Shown: in pieces, positions 1 through 7,971 of the stretch
How positions within the stretch are numbered: position 1 is the stretch's first letter
Layout of the letters: every line of letters starts with the position of its first letter
DNA from: an uncultured Oscillospiraceae bacterium
GTDB lineage: Bacteria; Bacillota; Clostridia; Oscillospirales; Acutalibacteraceae
Length of the DNA: 20,858 nt
Reading direction: 5' to 3'
Assembly: GCA_900545625.1 (NCBI GenBank)
Contig: UQZS01000028.1
Span: forward strand, 1 to 20,858
Program-made: the position numbers and the translations under genes
Notes under the pieces: generated by a model
The model's input: only the letters and a program-made list of their open reading frames with translations
The model's database searches: none
Told to the model about the DNA's origin: nothing

Positions 1-428
1 GCGGATTTTCAGCGTTTTTCAGGATATGGAACATTTCCGTTGCTTCTGTAGGTACGGACGTCACCATCGTCGCCACGGGCCTTATGGTCAACGAGGCGCT
101 TATGGCGGCGGAAGCCTTGAAAGGGGAAGGCATTTCGGCGCGCGTCGTCAATATGGCGACCATCAAGCCCATCGACCGGGACATCCTGATCGATTCCGCG
201 AAAAAGACCGGCGCTCTGGTCACGGCGGAGGAACACAGCGTTCTCGGCGGGCTCGGCGGCGCTGTCACCGAAGTGATCTGTGAAACCGTTCCCGTTCCGG
301 TGCTGCGTGTCGGCGTAGAGGATGTGTTCGGCAAATCCGGCCCCGCCGTGGAGCTGTTGCACATCTACGGACTGGACGCCGCCCATATTGCCGAAAAGGC
401 AAAACAGGCCGTCGCCTTAAAGGGATAA
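1..428 (+). CDS. Transketolase C-terminal subunit (3' part only)
   Basis: The reading frame is open from base 3, so the gene starts before the window. About 141 residues are visible. From residue ~17 the protein reads GTDVTIVATGLMVNEAL, then HSVLGGLGGAV with a preceding EE, then ALKG and a TAA stop. This is the classic C-terminal (Transketolase_C) domain of the split transketolase found in Clostridia, where the N- and C-terminal halves are separate genes. With its partner it would carry out the thiamine-diphosphate-dependent two-carbon transfer of the non-oxidative pentose phosphate pathway in the cytoplasm. The N-terminal half and pyrimidine-binding domain lie outside the window. The stretch before GTDV (FFRIWNISVASV) lines up in register with the family but has Trp-Asn where Gly-Lys is usual. 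A 1-deoxyxylulose-5-phosphate synthase C-terminus is the alternative, but the VNEALMAAE and EEHSVLGGLG segments fit transketolase better. Confidence 0.85.
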   Translation, partial: GFSAFFRIWNISVASVGTDVTIVATGLMVNEALMAAEALKGEGISARVVNMATIKPIDRDILIDSAKKTGALVTAEEHSVLGGLGGAVTEVICETVPVPVLRVGVEDVFGKSGPAVELLHIYGLDAAHIAEKAKQAVALKG

Positions 429-446
429 CAGTTGCACAAATTACAA

Positions 447-480
447 AACAGCGGAGGAACCAAACGGTTCCTCCGCTGTT
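447..480. terminator. Bidirectional hairpin terminator between convergent genes
   Basis: There is a perfect 15-bp stem (447-461 with 466-480) and a 4-base loop, AAAC. It is followed on the + strand by GTTTTA and preceded by an A-rich run that reads as a T-rich run on the - strand. It sits between the convergent stops at 428 (+) and 497 (-), so it probably ends both transcripts. The U-tracts are short and broken on both sides, so efficiency is inferred from the stem. Confidence 0.8.
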
Positions 481-496
481 GTTTTATACTTTGTGT

Positions 497-3400
497 TCAT
501 TCCACGATCGCCGTTGCGGCAAAGACCAGAATATTTTCCGCAACAGGAAGCGTCAAGCGATTCTCCTTTACAGGGATCCTCTCAAAGAAAAGATACGCCT
601 GCTTGGCGATCTCGTCCGCACCGTCCTTGTGCATGTGCGTGAACTCATAGGCGAGCGTGTTCAGCTTGCGGTAGGCTGTATACTTGTGCTTGCCATCGTA
701 CAGATCGCCTGCGCCGAGCGCTTCCAGACAGTCGGGGATTTGTACCTGTATGCCGTTTGGGAAGGTGATCGGCCGGTCCTCCTGCGTGGAGGTCAGCACC
801 AGCGCAACAGCCTTTGCACCCTCGGGCAGCAGCAGCGTCTGTCCGCAGCAACGCAATGCATTCGGCGTAGAATCAGAAAGTGTAAAGTTAATTCCTTTAC
901 AGTTGATCTTGCGAGGGAACAGCTCTTCGGGGATCGAATACCCGCCCAAAGCACCGTCTTTGCGGTTTGAATTGGGGGAGGTGGCAGACAAATTGTACGG
1001 CAGCCGAACCGGGATCTGCTGCGCCACATCCGCCGCTTTGCCGAAGGGTTTAAGTTCAATCAAAAACGTCATCGGCGCGAAAGGCTCGATGTCAAATACC
1101 AGCTCACCCTTTTGCACGCGCAAGGCTTTGAGCGGCTGTTCCTGCGCGTTGCAAAGCCAAGCCTTTCGAATACCGCTGCCGATGCGCAGATGCACGTCGC
1201 TCTGCCTTGTACCCGTGCCCTCGTTGACGCGCACCACCAGCTGTTCGCTGTCCTGTGCTTTTTTAATGGCGCGCAGCAGCACCGCGGTATTGGTTACTTC
1301 AGCAAAGGCATATTCCGGCGGCAGGATCCCGTCGTGGTCGGCACGCACGGTAAACGCCCGCAGCGGCTGGCAGAATTCCATGCCCGCCGCTTGTGTAGCG
1401 GCAAGGTTATCGCCTTCGTGGCTGAAAATACCGAATGCGTAGCGGTTGCGCCCAAGGTCAAGCTGATCCTGATGGCTGTCCGGCAAAAAGCCGAAGCGCG
1501 GCGTGTGCAGCCCCGTCAGGCGCAGTGTGTCGGCAGTGGGGTGATCCCAGCCGTATTTGCAGTCGCTCAAGATCGAAACGCCGAAGTCTTTACCGCTGAT
1601 ATCCGCCCAATTCTGTGCGGGGACTTCATACAGCTTCGGCGTATTCGTGCCGCGGCGGATGAAGCCGAGCCCCAAATCATAGGACGCTTGTTCGTTTTCG
1701 ACAGTCAGCGTAAACGGCGTTTTCAAAAGTGTGCGCCGGCTGTTCCAGAAAATTTCATTGTCCACGCGCAAAGTCTCATCCTGTTCGCCAAGGCTGATGC
1801 GCTGGAAAAACACCGATTTTCCGGCGGTACGGCGCGTCACGATCGAAACACGCGCGCTGCCGTCCTCTGCGATCGTAAATTGCGGCGCGCGGGCAAAGTC
1901 CACAGGCGGCGCCATGACCTCCTTGTAGTCCAGCTCCCACGCGGGCCACGGCTTTGAACCGTTGTATTTGTGCAGCGCCATACAAACGGGCGCTTTCAGC
2001 AGCTCTTTTTGAAGCGCTTTATCCAGAACGGATACAATATCGCCGTTGTCGTCGAGCGTGACCTTGTATTTGCGGTTCTCCAGTGTCCATTCCGTTACGC
2101 ACAGGCCTGTATCCGCCGCATAGGGCTTGTTCGCGGGGGTGATGCAGTATACGGCAATGCCGTTTGCGGGAACGCTTGCCGTAAAGACGACCGTACCGTC
2201 CGCATTAAGCTGGCTTGGCACGGCTTTGCCCGCCGCATTTTTTACATGAACAGAGTCTGTCCCTGTGGGCAGCGATACGCGATAGGCGACAGCGCCTTTT
2301 CGTGCAAAGCCGGTCGGATTGGCGACGGCAACGGTGATGCCGCGTTTAAAGGGAATTTGCATCTGCCGCGCAAGGCTTTTGACGGCACTTTCATACACGC
2401 CTGCAAATTGGTTGAGCGAAAGCGTGTAATCGTTCCAGCTGCGGCGATATACGCGGGCAAGAGAGGTGCCGGGCAGGTCGTCGTGGAATTGGTGCGCGAT
2501 CACGCGCTTCCACGCTGTGTCGAGCACATTTTGCGGGTAATCGGCGGCGCCGAGCCAGGCGGCGGCAGCGGAAAACCGTTCGGCGGCGTCGGCGAGCTGC
2601 TCGTTTTGCTTGTTGAGGCGCTTGCCCAAAGCGCGCGAAGTATAACCGCCTACGCCGTGGTCGGTGGAAACCAGCTCATTGTTCCAAACGGGCAGCTTTT
2701 TCTTATCCTGTGCGGAAAGTTCATCTTCCATAATGCGGAATACGCCGTCCGTGCTTGTCAGTTCCACCTGCACGGTCTCTTGCCCATTCTTCTGCTTTTC
2801 GGCAACCACGGTCTTGACCGATTTTTCCTTCGGCGCGCCGCCGCGGTCACCCACGCCGTGCAGCAGGTAGGTCATGGGCAGGTCGTATTCGCGAATATTT
2901 TTTTCGAGCTTGTTCGGCGCGTTTTTGTGCTTGCGGACTTCGCTTAAAGAGGCACTGTATTCCTGCGCATCAAGCGAAGCATACACACGGCTGCCGTCCA
3001 CGCCCTGCCAAAGGCCTAAATCGAACGGGATACCGTACGCCGAGCTCCACGTCAGCTTTTGTGTCGTAAATCCCAAAAGCCCCGCATGTTTGATGATGCT
3101 CGGCAGCGCGTAACCGAAACCGAAGCAGTCGGGCAGGTAAATATCCATGCTCGTCTTGCCGAATTTTTCAAGGAAGTAATGGTTGCCGTATAAAATGTTG
3201 CGAAACAGCGCTTCGGGCGAGGGAACGTTGACGTCGCCGTTTTCATAGGCGCTGCCCGCGACGAACCAGCGGTTGGCTGCAATATAGCGGCGCAGTTTTT
3301 CGAAGTCCTCGGGGTAATACTCCTCCATGAGCTCATAGCGGCGGCTGCCCTCAAAGCTGAACACATAGTCGGGGTATTTTTCAAAAAGACGGAAATTCTC

Positions 3401-3514
3401 CTGCAGTGTGGCGGGGATGTATTTGCGCACCGTCGTTTCAAAATCCCAGTTCCAAACGGTGTCGAGGTGCGCGGTCGCTACGGTGTAAATTGTGGGCTTT
3501 TTGTTCTCTTTCAT
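497..3514 (-). CDS. Glycoside hydrolase family 38 alpha-mannosidase, cytoplasmic
   Basis: A 1005-residue protein with no signal peptide. GH38 enzymes are retaining, zinc-dependent alpha-mannosidases. The N-terminal catalytic barrel carries HLDTVW at 16-21 (zinc ligands H16 and D18). The likely nucleophile is D129 in LPDCFGFGYALP, and HDDLPGTS at 344-351 gives the third metal-site histidine/aspartate segment. GYTSRA at ~290-295 matches the conserved segment before the helical domain, and the remaining ~650 residues are the expected beta-sandwich region. An in-frame TGA lies two codons before the ATG, which fixes the start, yet no good Shine-Dalgarno is next to it. It is the last gene of the operon, 68 bases after the phosphoesterase gene. 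With the upstream GPH sugar transporter it probably hydrolyses imported mannosides. The exact linkage (alpha-1,2/1,3/1,6) cannot be read from the sequence. Confidence 0.9.
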   Translation of the reverse strand: MKENKKPTIYTVATAHLDTVWNWDFETTVRKYIPATLQENFRLFEKYPDYVFSFEGSRRYELMEEYYPEDFEKLRRYIAANRWFVAGSAYENGDVNVPSPEALFRNILYGNHYFLEKFGKTSMDIYLPDCFGFGYALPSIIKHAGLLGFTTQKLTWSSAYGIPFDLGLWQGVDGSRVYASLDAQEYSASLSEVRKHKNAPNKLEKNIREYDLPMTYLLHGVGDRGGAPKEKSVKTVVAEKQKNGQETVQVELTSTDGVFRIMEDELSAQDKKKLPVWNNELVSTDHGVGGYTSRALGKRLNKQNEQLADAAERFSAAAAWLGAADYPQNVLDTAWKRVIAHQFHDDLPGTSLARVYRRSWNDYTLSLNQFAGVYESAVKSLARQMQIPFKRGITVAVANPTGFARKGAVAYRVSLPTGTDSVHVKNAAGKAVPSQLNADGTVVFTASVPANGIAVYCITPANKPYAADTGLCVTEWTLENRKYKVTLDDNGDIVSVLDKALQKELLKAPVCMALHKYNGSKPWPAWELDYKEVMAPPVDFARAPQFTIAEDGSARVSIVTRRTAGKSVFFQRISLGEQDETLRVDNEIFWNSRRTLLKTPFTLTVENEQASYDLGLGFIRRGTNTPKLYEVPAQNWADISGKDFGVSILSDCKYGWDHPTADTLRLTGLHTPRFGFLPDSHQDQLDLGRNRYAFGIFSHEGDNLAATQAAGMEFCQPLRAFTVRADHDGILPPEYAFAEVTNTAVLLRAIKKAQDSEQLVVRVNEGTGTRQSDVHLRIGSGIRKAWLCNAQEQPLKALRVQKGELVFDIEPFAPMTFLIELKPFGKAADVAQQIPVRLPYNLSATSPNSNRKDGALGGYSIPEELFPRKINCKGINFTLSDSTPNALRCCGQTLLLPEGAKAVALVLTSTQEDRPITFPNGIQVQIPDCLEALGAGDLYDGKHKYTAYRKLNTLAYEFTHMHKDGADEIAKQAYLFFERIPVKENRLTLPVAENILVFAATAIVE

Positions 3515-3524
3515 AAGTCAAGCT

Positions 3525-3554
3525 GCCGTGCGAAAGGGAGAAGCCTGGCACGGC
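3525..3554 (-). promoter_or_regulatory. Hairpin in the leader of the alpha-mannosidase gene
   Basis: A perfect 7-bp inverted repeat (GCCGTGC at 3525-3531, GCACGGC at 3548-3554) with a 16-base loop lies 11 bases upstream of the ATG at 3514. The only purine-rich ribosome-binding-like motif (GAAAGGAAAA, complement of 3556-3565) lies on the far side of the hairpin, ~42 bases from the start. No run of U follows, so it is not a normal terminator. It may be an RNA element that controls or repositions translation initiation; that role is inference. Confidence 0.4.
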
Positions 3555-3582
3555 GTTTTCCTTTCTGAAAATTCAAATGTTT

Positions 3583-4824
3583 TTATTTTGCTTTGCCTTT
3601 GCGTTTTTTCACGCCGTGTACGATCGCGGCAGCGGCGCCCGCCGCCACGATAAGACCACCCACAACGCCACCGAAGATCGGCAAAAAGCGGTAGCGGTAT
3701 TCATAGTAGCCGTGCTGGGCTTTGTAAAGATTCCATACGCGCTCGCCGACCAGCTCGTCATACAACAGCAGGTCGCTTTGGAAGGTGGTCAGATCCGATT
3801 CGCTGAGCGTCACGGTACGTACGCCGCGATGGTTGCCGTAGCTGTAAAACGTGCAGGCGGGCGTTGCGACTAAATGGATACCCTCATATACGCCAGCAAA
3901 GTCGTTGACGTGGTCATGCCCGAAGAATGCGCCGATGATGTCGCCCTGCTGTACCCAGCTTTGGAACTGTCCGCCGTTTACATCGGGCGGGCAGGGTGCT
4001 TCGCGCATAGCGCCCTGATATACATTGTCTGCGACATAGTACTTGTCAGAGAAGCTGCTGTGTCCGCGTTTTGCGCCCTCGGTGCCCTTGTCAGTCTCGG
4101 TGAGCATGTCATAAACCTCGGGCACGATGATGTGCTGGAACAAAAGGGACGGCACAGCCTCGCCGCCGTTTTCGGCTTTAAGTACGTCGGAGGTGCGCTG
4201 GTACCAGGCAGTTTGATCCGCGTGTACATACCCGTAGCCGCCGCCCTCTTCGTCGGGCGTATAGGGGTTGGAATCCATGAACCACAGGTTAAAGGCCGTT
4301 TTTTCACCGGCGCTGTCGAGGATCGGTAGATTGTAGTTGCCAACGCCCGTCAGCTCTTCGCCCTCGATCGCAAGGCAGGTGGGATATTTTTGGAAGCACG
4401 CAAGCAGGAATTCCTTTGCCTCTTCCTCCGTCATGCCGACCTCGTCGCTGCAAAGCCCCTCGTGGTCATGGTTGCCGAACACGAGCGCGAACGGGATGCC
4501 CCGCTCGTCAATGGGGGCAGAGATCGCGTCTACGGCGCGCTCGGTCGCTTCCTTGTCCACGCCGTTCCAATAGCCCGCGATGTTGTCGCCCAGCAGCACC
4601 ACAAGGTCAGGCTGCGTTTGGTCGAGCGCCGCAGTCATCAGGGTGATCGTTTCCTTCTGCGGGGTATCGGTGTCCTGCAGATCCGCCAAAATCAAGATTT
4701 TAAAGCTGCCGTTATGGAATTGCAAAATGTTTCCCTCCGTGTTCTGTGCATGTGCGGCAAGCGGCAGGCTGCAAAGCAGTGCGAAGCTCAGTACAAGCGC
4801 AAAGATTTTATGCATTTTTTTCAT
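3583..4824 (-). CDS. Exported, membrane-anchored calcineurin-like metallophosphoesterase
   Basis: 413 residues. A Lys-rich N-terminus and hydrophobic core (7-23) ending AHA at 24-26 form a signal peptide. The metallophosphoesterase motifs appear in order: D48 with Q50 in ADLQD (a DxQ variant of DxH), GDN at 79-81, GNHD at 117-120, H231, and GHDH at 302-305. The DxQ form resembles the Dcr2/purple-acid-phosphatase-like branch. A C-terminal transmembrane helix (~382-404) followed by a Lys/Arg-rich tail would anchor the catalytic domain outside the cell. The ATG at 4824 has GAGGGAGA about 8 bases upstream. It overlaps the zinc-ribbon gene by 17 bases, so it is translated from the same operon mRNA. 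It probably removes phosphate from, or cleaves a phosphodiester in, an extracellular substrate before uptake; the substrate is not known. Confidence 0.88.
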   Translation of the reverse strand: MKKMHKIFALVLSFALLCSLPLAAHAQNTEGNILQFHNGSFKILILADLQDTDTPQKETITLMTAALDQTQPDLVVLLGDNIAGYWNGVDKEATERAVDAISAPIDERGIPFALVFGNHDHEGLCSDEVGMTEEEAKEFLLACFQKYPTCLAIEGEELTGVGNYNLPILDSAGEKTAFNLWFMDSNPYTPDEEGGGYGYVHADQTAWYQRTSDVLKAENGGEAVPSLLFQHIIVPEVYDMLTETDKGTEGAKRGHSSFSDKYYVADNVYQGAMREAPCPPDVNGGQFQSWVQQGDIIGAFFGHDHVNDFAGVYEGIHLVATPACTFYSYGNHRGVRTVTLSESDLTTFQSDLLLYDELVGERVWNLYKAQHGYYEYRYRFLPIFGGVVGGLIVAAGAAAAIVHGVKKRKGKAK

Positions 4825-5056
4825 GGCTTGTCTCTCCCTCTTCGTTTTGTATTTCCTTCCTCTTGCGAAAGCGTTTCGGCGTCAGCTTATAAAGCAGGGC
4901 GTCCACCTTTGCCCACTCAGCTTCCGCCTTTTCGGCATCGGCGTCGAGACGCTGCTCCATGTTGTAATACATGATGTTGCAGCCGCATTTCGGACATTCG
5001 GGTTTCAAGTCAAACAGGCGCAGCTTTGCGCCGCATTTCGGGCATTTGTTATCCAT
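4808..5056 (-). CDS. Small zinc-ribbon protein (82 aa)
   Basis: The start is the ATG at 5056, with AGGAGGA just upstream inside the transporter gene. The protein opens MDNKCPKCGAKLRL and has a second knuckle, ECPKCGC, at ~20-26. Two CPxCG-type pairs (C5/C8 and C21/C24) are a typical zinc ribbon. A charged, probably helical tail follows (residues ~33-80, rich in Glu, Lys and Arg). It overlaps the transporter stop by 8 bases and the phosphoesterase start by 17 bases, which indicates translational coupling and a real gene. There is no signal peptide. I do not recognise a specific family; a small regulatory or adaptor protein is possible, but nothing visible proves it. Confidence 0.8.
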   Translation of the reverse strand: MDNKCPKCGAKLRLFDLKPECPKCGCNIMYYNMEQRLDADAEKAEAEWAKVDALLYKLTPKRFRKRKEIQNEEGETSHEKNA

Positions 5057-6524
5057 TGGCTTCCTCCTGCGTGTGCTGCTCGGTGATCTCCTGCGAGAGC
5101 TTTTCGCGGTGAGCACGAATCTCCGACTGGATCTTTTTGAGCTTATCGCCGTCGAGATCATAGAACGCATAGGGAATGAGGGAGATCAGGCTCAAGACCT
5201 GCGGGATCATTGTCACAAGACCCCACAGCCACAGCCGTGTATTGACACCGCTGCCTTCGACGAGCACCATGTCCGCGCCGACTTCCTGCAGACCGATAAG
5301 CGGGAAGATGAGTGTCGCGATACCCGTGCTCAAAGAGCCGGTCAGCTTGCTGATGAAGGTCAGCAGGCTGAACGTCATGCCCTCGTTGCGCTCACCGGTC
5401 TTCCACTCCATATAGTCCACCGTGTCGCCGACCATTTTGGTGGGTACGACCATCGAAATGCTTGCAACAGCGCTCGTAAAAAAGCCCTGCAAGCTCAAAA
5501 GCGGCACGATGACGCGTGCGTCGGTGTAGTTTCTAAAGCCCAGGAAGAAGATGCAGGTGGTCACGACCGCCTTAATAATCGAAATGCGGATGACGATCTG
5601 TTTCGACGTCCACCGCTTTTCAAACCACGGGATCAAAAGATAGGCGAAAAAGCCCATGATCGTGCCGGGTATGCCCGCTAAAATCGAAAGGCTTGCGATC
5701 CCTAAGGAGAGCTTATAGTAATACTGCGTAAAGACGTCCGCAATGCCGCCGACCGTACCGAGAATATTGGAAAGCACGATAAGCAGCAGCGGCTTGTTTT
5801 TAAATAAAAAGCGGAAGCAGTCTAAAAGCCGCGGTTCGTCGGCGCTTTGCACAACGCGCTCACGCGTGGATACGCCGCCGAGGAAGAACAGCAGCATGCC
5901 GACCGTCGCGGCGAGGGCGCCCATAAACAGGAACACCTGCTTTAAGTCCCAGGGGATCGTGCCCGCCGTGCTCAGGTCGATAAAGATCGGGATCGCAATG
6001 CCGACCACGCCGCCGATGATGCTCGAAAGGAAGCGCGCCGAGGTGATGCAGCGCGAGCGGTCGCCGGGGCTCGGCGAGATCGCGGCGGAAAGCCCCCAGA
6101 ACGGGATGTCGCCGATGGTATAGAAGAACTCCCATATAAAATAGGTGATCCACATATACACGATCTTGGCTGCATCGCTTTCTACGCCGGACAAAAACTC
6201 CGCCCCGCCGAAAAAGACGACGGTGGCGATCCCTAAGGGAATGGGGACGAACAGCAGATACGGGCGCAGCTTGCCGTAGCGGGTGCGTGTGCGGTCCACG
6301 ATGCTGCCCATGAGCGGGTCGTTGAATGCGTCCCAAAGCCCTAAAACGAACACCATCAGCGTAACCGCCGCACTCGGTATGCCGAATACGGTGACGAGGT
6401 AAAACGTCAGCTGCCCGCGAACCAGGTTATACCCGATGACCTGCCCGCCGTTGGCGACGCCGTACAGCACCGTTTCCTTTACACCGACGTAGCGGCGTTC
6501 CTTTGGAACTGCCAAATCCTGCAT
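5049..6524 (-). CDS. GPH-family (MelB-type) sugar:cation symporter
   Basis: 491 residues of multi-pass membrane protein. The segment DPLMGSIVDRTRTRYGKLRP (residues ~69-88) is the hallmark loop between helices 2 and 3 of the glycoside-pentoside-hexuronide:cation symporter family, and the pattern fits the usual 12 helices. The start is taken as the ATG at 6524: AAAGGAGAG lies 8 bases before it, whereas the in-frame TTG two codons earlier is too close to that site. The family imports glycosides and oligosaccharides with Na+ or H+. The setting, with a GH38 mannosidase and phosphoesterases downstream, suggests a mannose-containing glycoside; the actual substrate and coupling ion are unknown. Confidence 0.92.
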   Translation of the reverse strand: MQDLAVPKERRYVGVKETVLYGVANGGQVIGYNLVRGQLTFYLVTVFGIPSAAVTLMVFVLGLWDAFNDPLMGSIVDRTRTRYGKLRPYLLFVPIPLGIATVVFFGGAEFLSGVESDAAKIVYMWITYFIWEFFYTIGDIPFWGLSAAISPSPGDRSRCITSARFLSSIIGGVVGIAIPIFIDLSTAGTIPWDLKQVFLFMGALAATVGMLLFFLGGVSTRERVVQSADEPRLLDCFRFLFKNKPLLLIVLSNILGTVGGIADVFTQYYYKLSLGIASLSILAGIPGTIMGFFAYLLIPWFEKRWTSKQIVIRISIIKAVVTTCIFFLGFRNYTDARVIVPLLSLQGFFTSAVASISMVVPTKMVGDTVDYMEWKTGERNEGMTFSLLTFISKLTGSLSTGIATLIFPLIGLQEVGADMVLVEGSGVNTRLWLWGLVTMIPQVLSLISLIPYAFYDLDGDKLKKIQSEIRAHREKLSQEITEQHTQEEANG

Positions 6525-6548
6525 AAGCAATTCTCTCCTTTGCCGTGA

Positions 6549-7517
6549 TTATGCGTTTATATATAGGGGTGCGCAAACGGCGAGCAGGGTATCCTGTCTG
6601 CCGTCCGTGTCGCCCCAAAGACAGGCGCTGTACCACCGGGCCGCTTCCAACGTGATTTGTACCGTCTGTGTTTCTCCGGAAACGGGCAGCCGCAGGACTT
6701 CGCGAAGCCCGTTCGTGTAAAGCCGGATCTCGCGCGGGACAAAGGTGTTTTCCGCCCGCATGGCGCAAAGCCGCGTGGTATCCGTCCGAAATAGGAGCTG
6801 CACGTCCCCCGCCGGGATGCAGTCTCCAGAGGTCTTCCCGTCTGCGGTTTCAACGGTGAATAACGGCCCTGCAGAAACGACCGTCCGCCCCGAAGCGATC
6901 GCGTGCTTCATCCCCGCAGGCGTCAGGGGTGCGGGGCAGCGAAGAAAGGTGCACGCGCTCGGCAGGGGGTTGTTTTTCGTGCGGTGCCAATCCCGCCCGA
7001 ACGTGGGCGCGATGTGGTATCCCTGATCCAAAAGCGATGCCCAAAGCCGAATGGCGCGGCGGTTCGGTGTGTTGAGATACGGCGCGCCCTCCGACCAGAT
7101 TTCAAGATGATTCACCAACGACCAATCGCGCACATGGTAGTCCCAATGCCCGCCTGTGCAAATCGGGGTGCCGAGCTGAAAGGGATGCGCAATGCCGCAC
7201 AGCCCGCCGTTTTCGTGCACCAGCCGCATTTTTTCGTCAATGGTGTCGGGCTTTGCGTCGCGCCAATCTATGTATCGTGCGCAGTCCAGCACAAGCATGT
7301 GCCCGAAATAGGTCGTCCATTCGATCCCGCCGAGCACCACGGGCGAAACGCTCGTCTTGGCTTCCATATACCCCGAGAACGTGTTGTGATCGGTCAGCGC
7401 AATACCGTCCAAATGCCGCGCGCGCGCGGCTTCCAAAAGCGCGGGGACGGTGAAATCCCCGTCGCTGTGGACGGTGTGGCAGTGCAGCTCGCAGGCAAAC
7501 CAGCGTTCATTCGCCAC
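6549..7517 (-). CDS. PHP-domain metallohydrolase (CehA/McbA-type catalytic half)
   Basis: 322 residues if it starts at the GTG at 7517. That codon has a near-perfect GGAGGTG site 7 bases upstream and overlaps the previous gene by 11 bases. PHP metal-site motifs are visible: ELHCHTVHSDG (H12, H14, D19), TDHN at 42-45, E66, H73 in GHML, IAHP with H111, and GRDWH with D176/H178. PHP domains hydrolyse phosphate esters with two or three metal ions; this subgroup is annotated as CehA/McbA family metallohydrolase or phosphoesterase. The last ~90 residues look like a beta-rich accessory domain. There is no signal peptide. In homologues the N-terminal beta-domain is part of the same chain, but here it is the preceding gene. 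The natural substrate is not evident. Confidence 0.88.
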   Translation of the reverse strand: MANERWFACELHCHTVHSDGDFTVPALLEAARARHLDGIALTDHNTFSGYMEAKTSVSPVVLGGIEWTTYFGHMLVLDCARYIDWRDAKPDTIDEKMRLVHENGGLCGIAHPFQLGTPICTGGHWDYHVRDWSLVNHLEIWSEGAPYLNTPNRRAIRLWASLLDQGYHIAPTFGRDWHRTKNNPLPSACTFLRCPAPLTPAGMKHAIASGRTVVSAGPLFTVETADGKTSGDCIPAGDVQLLFRTDTTRLCAMRAENTFVPREIRLYTNGLREVLRLPVSGETQTVQITLEAARWYSACLWGDTDGRQDTLLAVCAPLYINA

Positions 7518-7971
7518 AAAAGTCCACCTCCGCTTCGATTTTAATACGGCAGTCGCAAATTTTTGTGACAAGCGCGTGTACATTGAGTACCAGCCGCCAC
7601 TCCCCTGCGGGGAGTGCACCGGGTAAAAATCCCGGCGAAGCCTCGTTCGAGCTTAGAATATGCGTTTGCACGTCCGCCTGCCGGTGCGCACAGCCGCGAA
7701 AGCCCTCAGGCGAATCCAGCGAAAGGGTGACGAGGTTTTTCAGCGGCAGATACTGTGTCCAATCAGGATACTCGTTATAAAATTCCCCTGCGTCACGCCG
7801 CAGGCAGGCTTCAATAATGGGGCGCGCCGCCTCACCGTCCAGCGTTTTCGGCGCATACGAATAGGAAATGCGCAAAAGCGTTGTATTTTTTGGAACGGTG
7901 AAAGGCAGCGTCACGTTTGTTTTTTCACACGCGCGCAAAAGATGCGCGTCGGTCTCCAACAGTATGTTCAT
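7507..7971 (-). CDS. Beta-domain protein, N-terminal half of a split CehA/McbA-type enzyme
   Basis: 154 residues from the ATG at 7971, which overlaps the hydrolase stop as ATGA and has GGAG about 8 bases upstream. The earlier in-frame ATG at 7989 has a worse spacing. The text LPFTVPKNTTLLRISYSY, then GFRGCAH, then SPGFLPGALPAGEWRLVLN resembles the N-terminal beta-sandwich of CehA/McbA-family PHP proteins (typically GFRGWS and a TPGYLPGPLPPGxW segment). In those proteins it sits directly before the PHP domain on one chain. Here the ORF ends DFCGE and the PHP gene begins 11 bases earlier in another frame. There is no catalytic motif and no signal peptide. It probably forms a complex with the PHP protein or assists its folding; that is inference. 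Confidence 0.8.
   Translation of the reverse strand: MNILLETDAHLLRACEKTNVTLPFTVPKNTTLLRISYSYAPKTLDGEAARPIIEACLRRDAGEFYNEYPDWTQYLPLKNLVTLSLDSPEGFRGCAHRQADVQTHILSSNEASPGFLPGALPAGEWRLVLNVHALVTKICDCRIKIEAEVDFCGE
7525..7531 (-). promoter_or_regulatory. Shine-Dalgarno deciding the GTG start of the PHP gene
   Basis: The - strand reads GGAGGTG, then a 7-base spacer, then GTG at 7517. The site lies inside the last codons of the upstream gene (Glu-Val-Asp). It supports internal initiation of the PHP protein rather than a simple sequencing frameshift. Confidence 0.75.

Noticed and set aside
1112..2947. Long open frames on the + strand opposite the GH38 gene (up to 325 codons)
   Set aside because: They lie wholly antisense to a clear GH38 protein, show no domain motifs, and result from GC-rich codon bias.
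7518..7619. Extension of the PHP protein 34 codons upstream to an ATG at 7619
   Set aside because: The extension lies out of frame inside the preceding gene, and the GTG at 7517 has an excellent ribosome binding site directly before the conserved HxH region.
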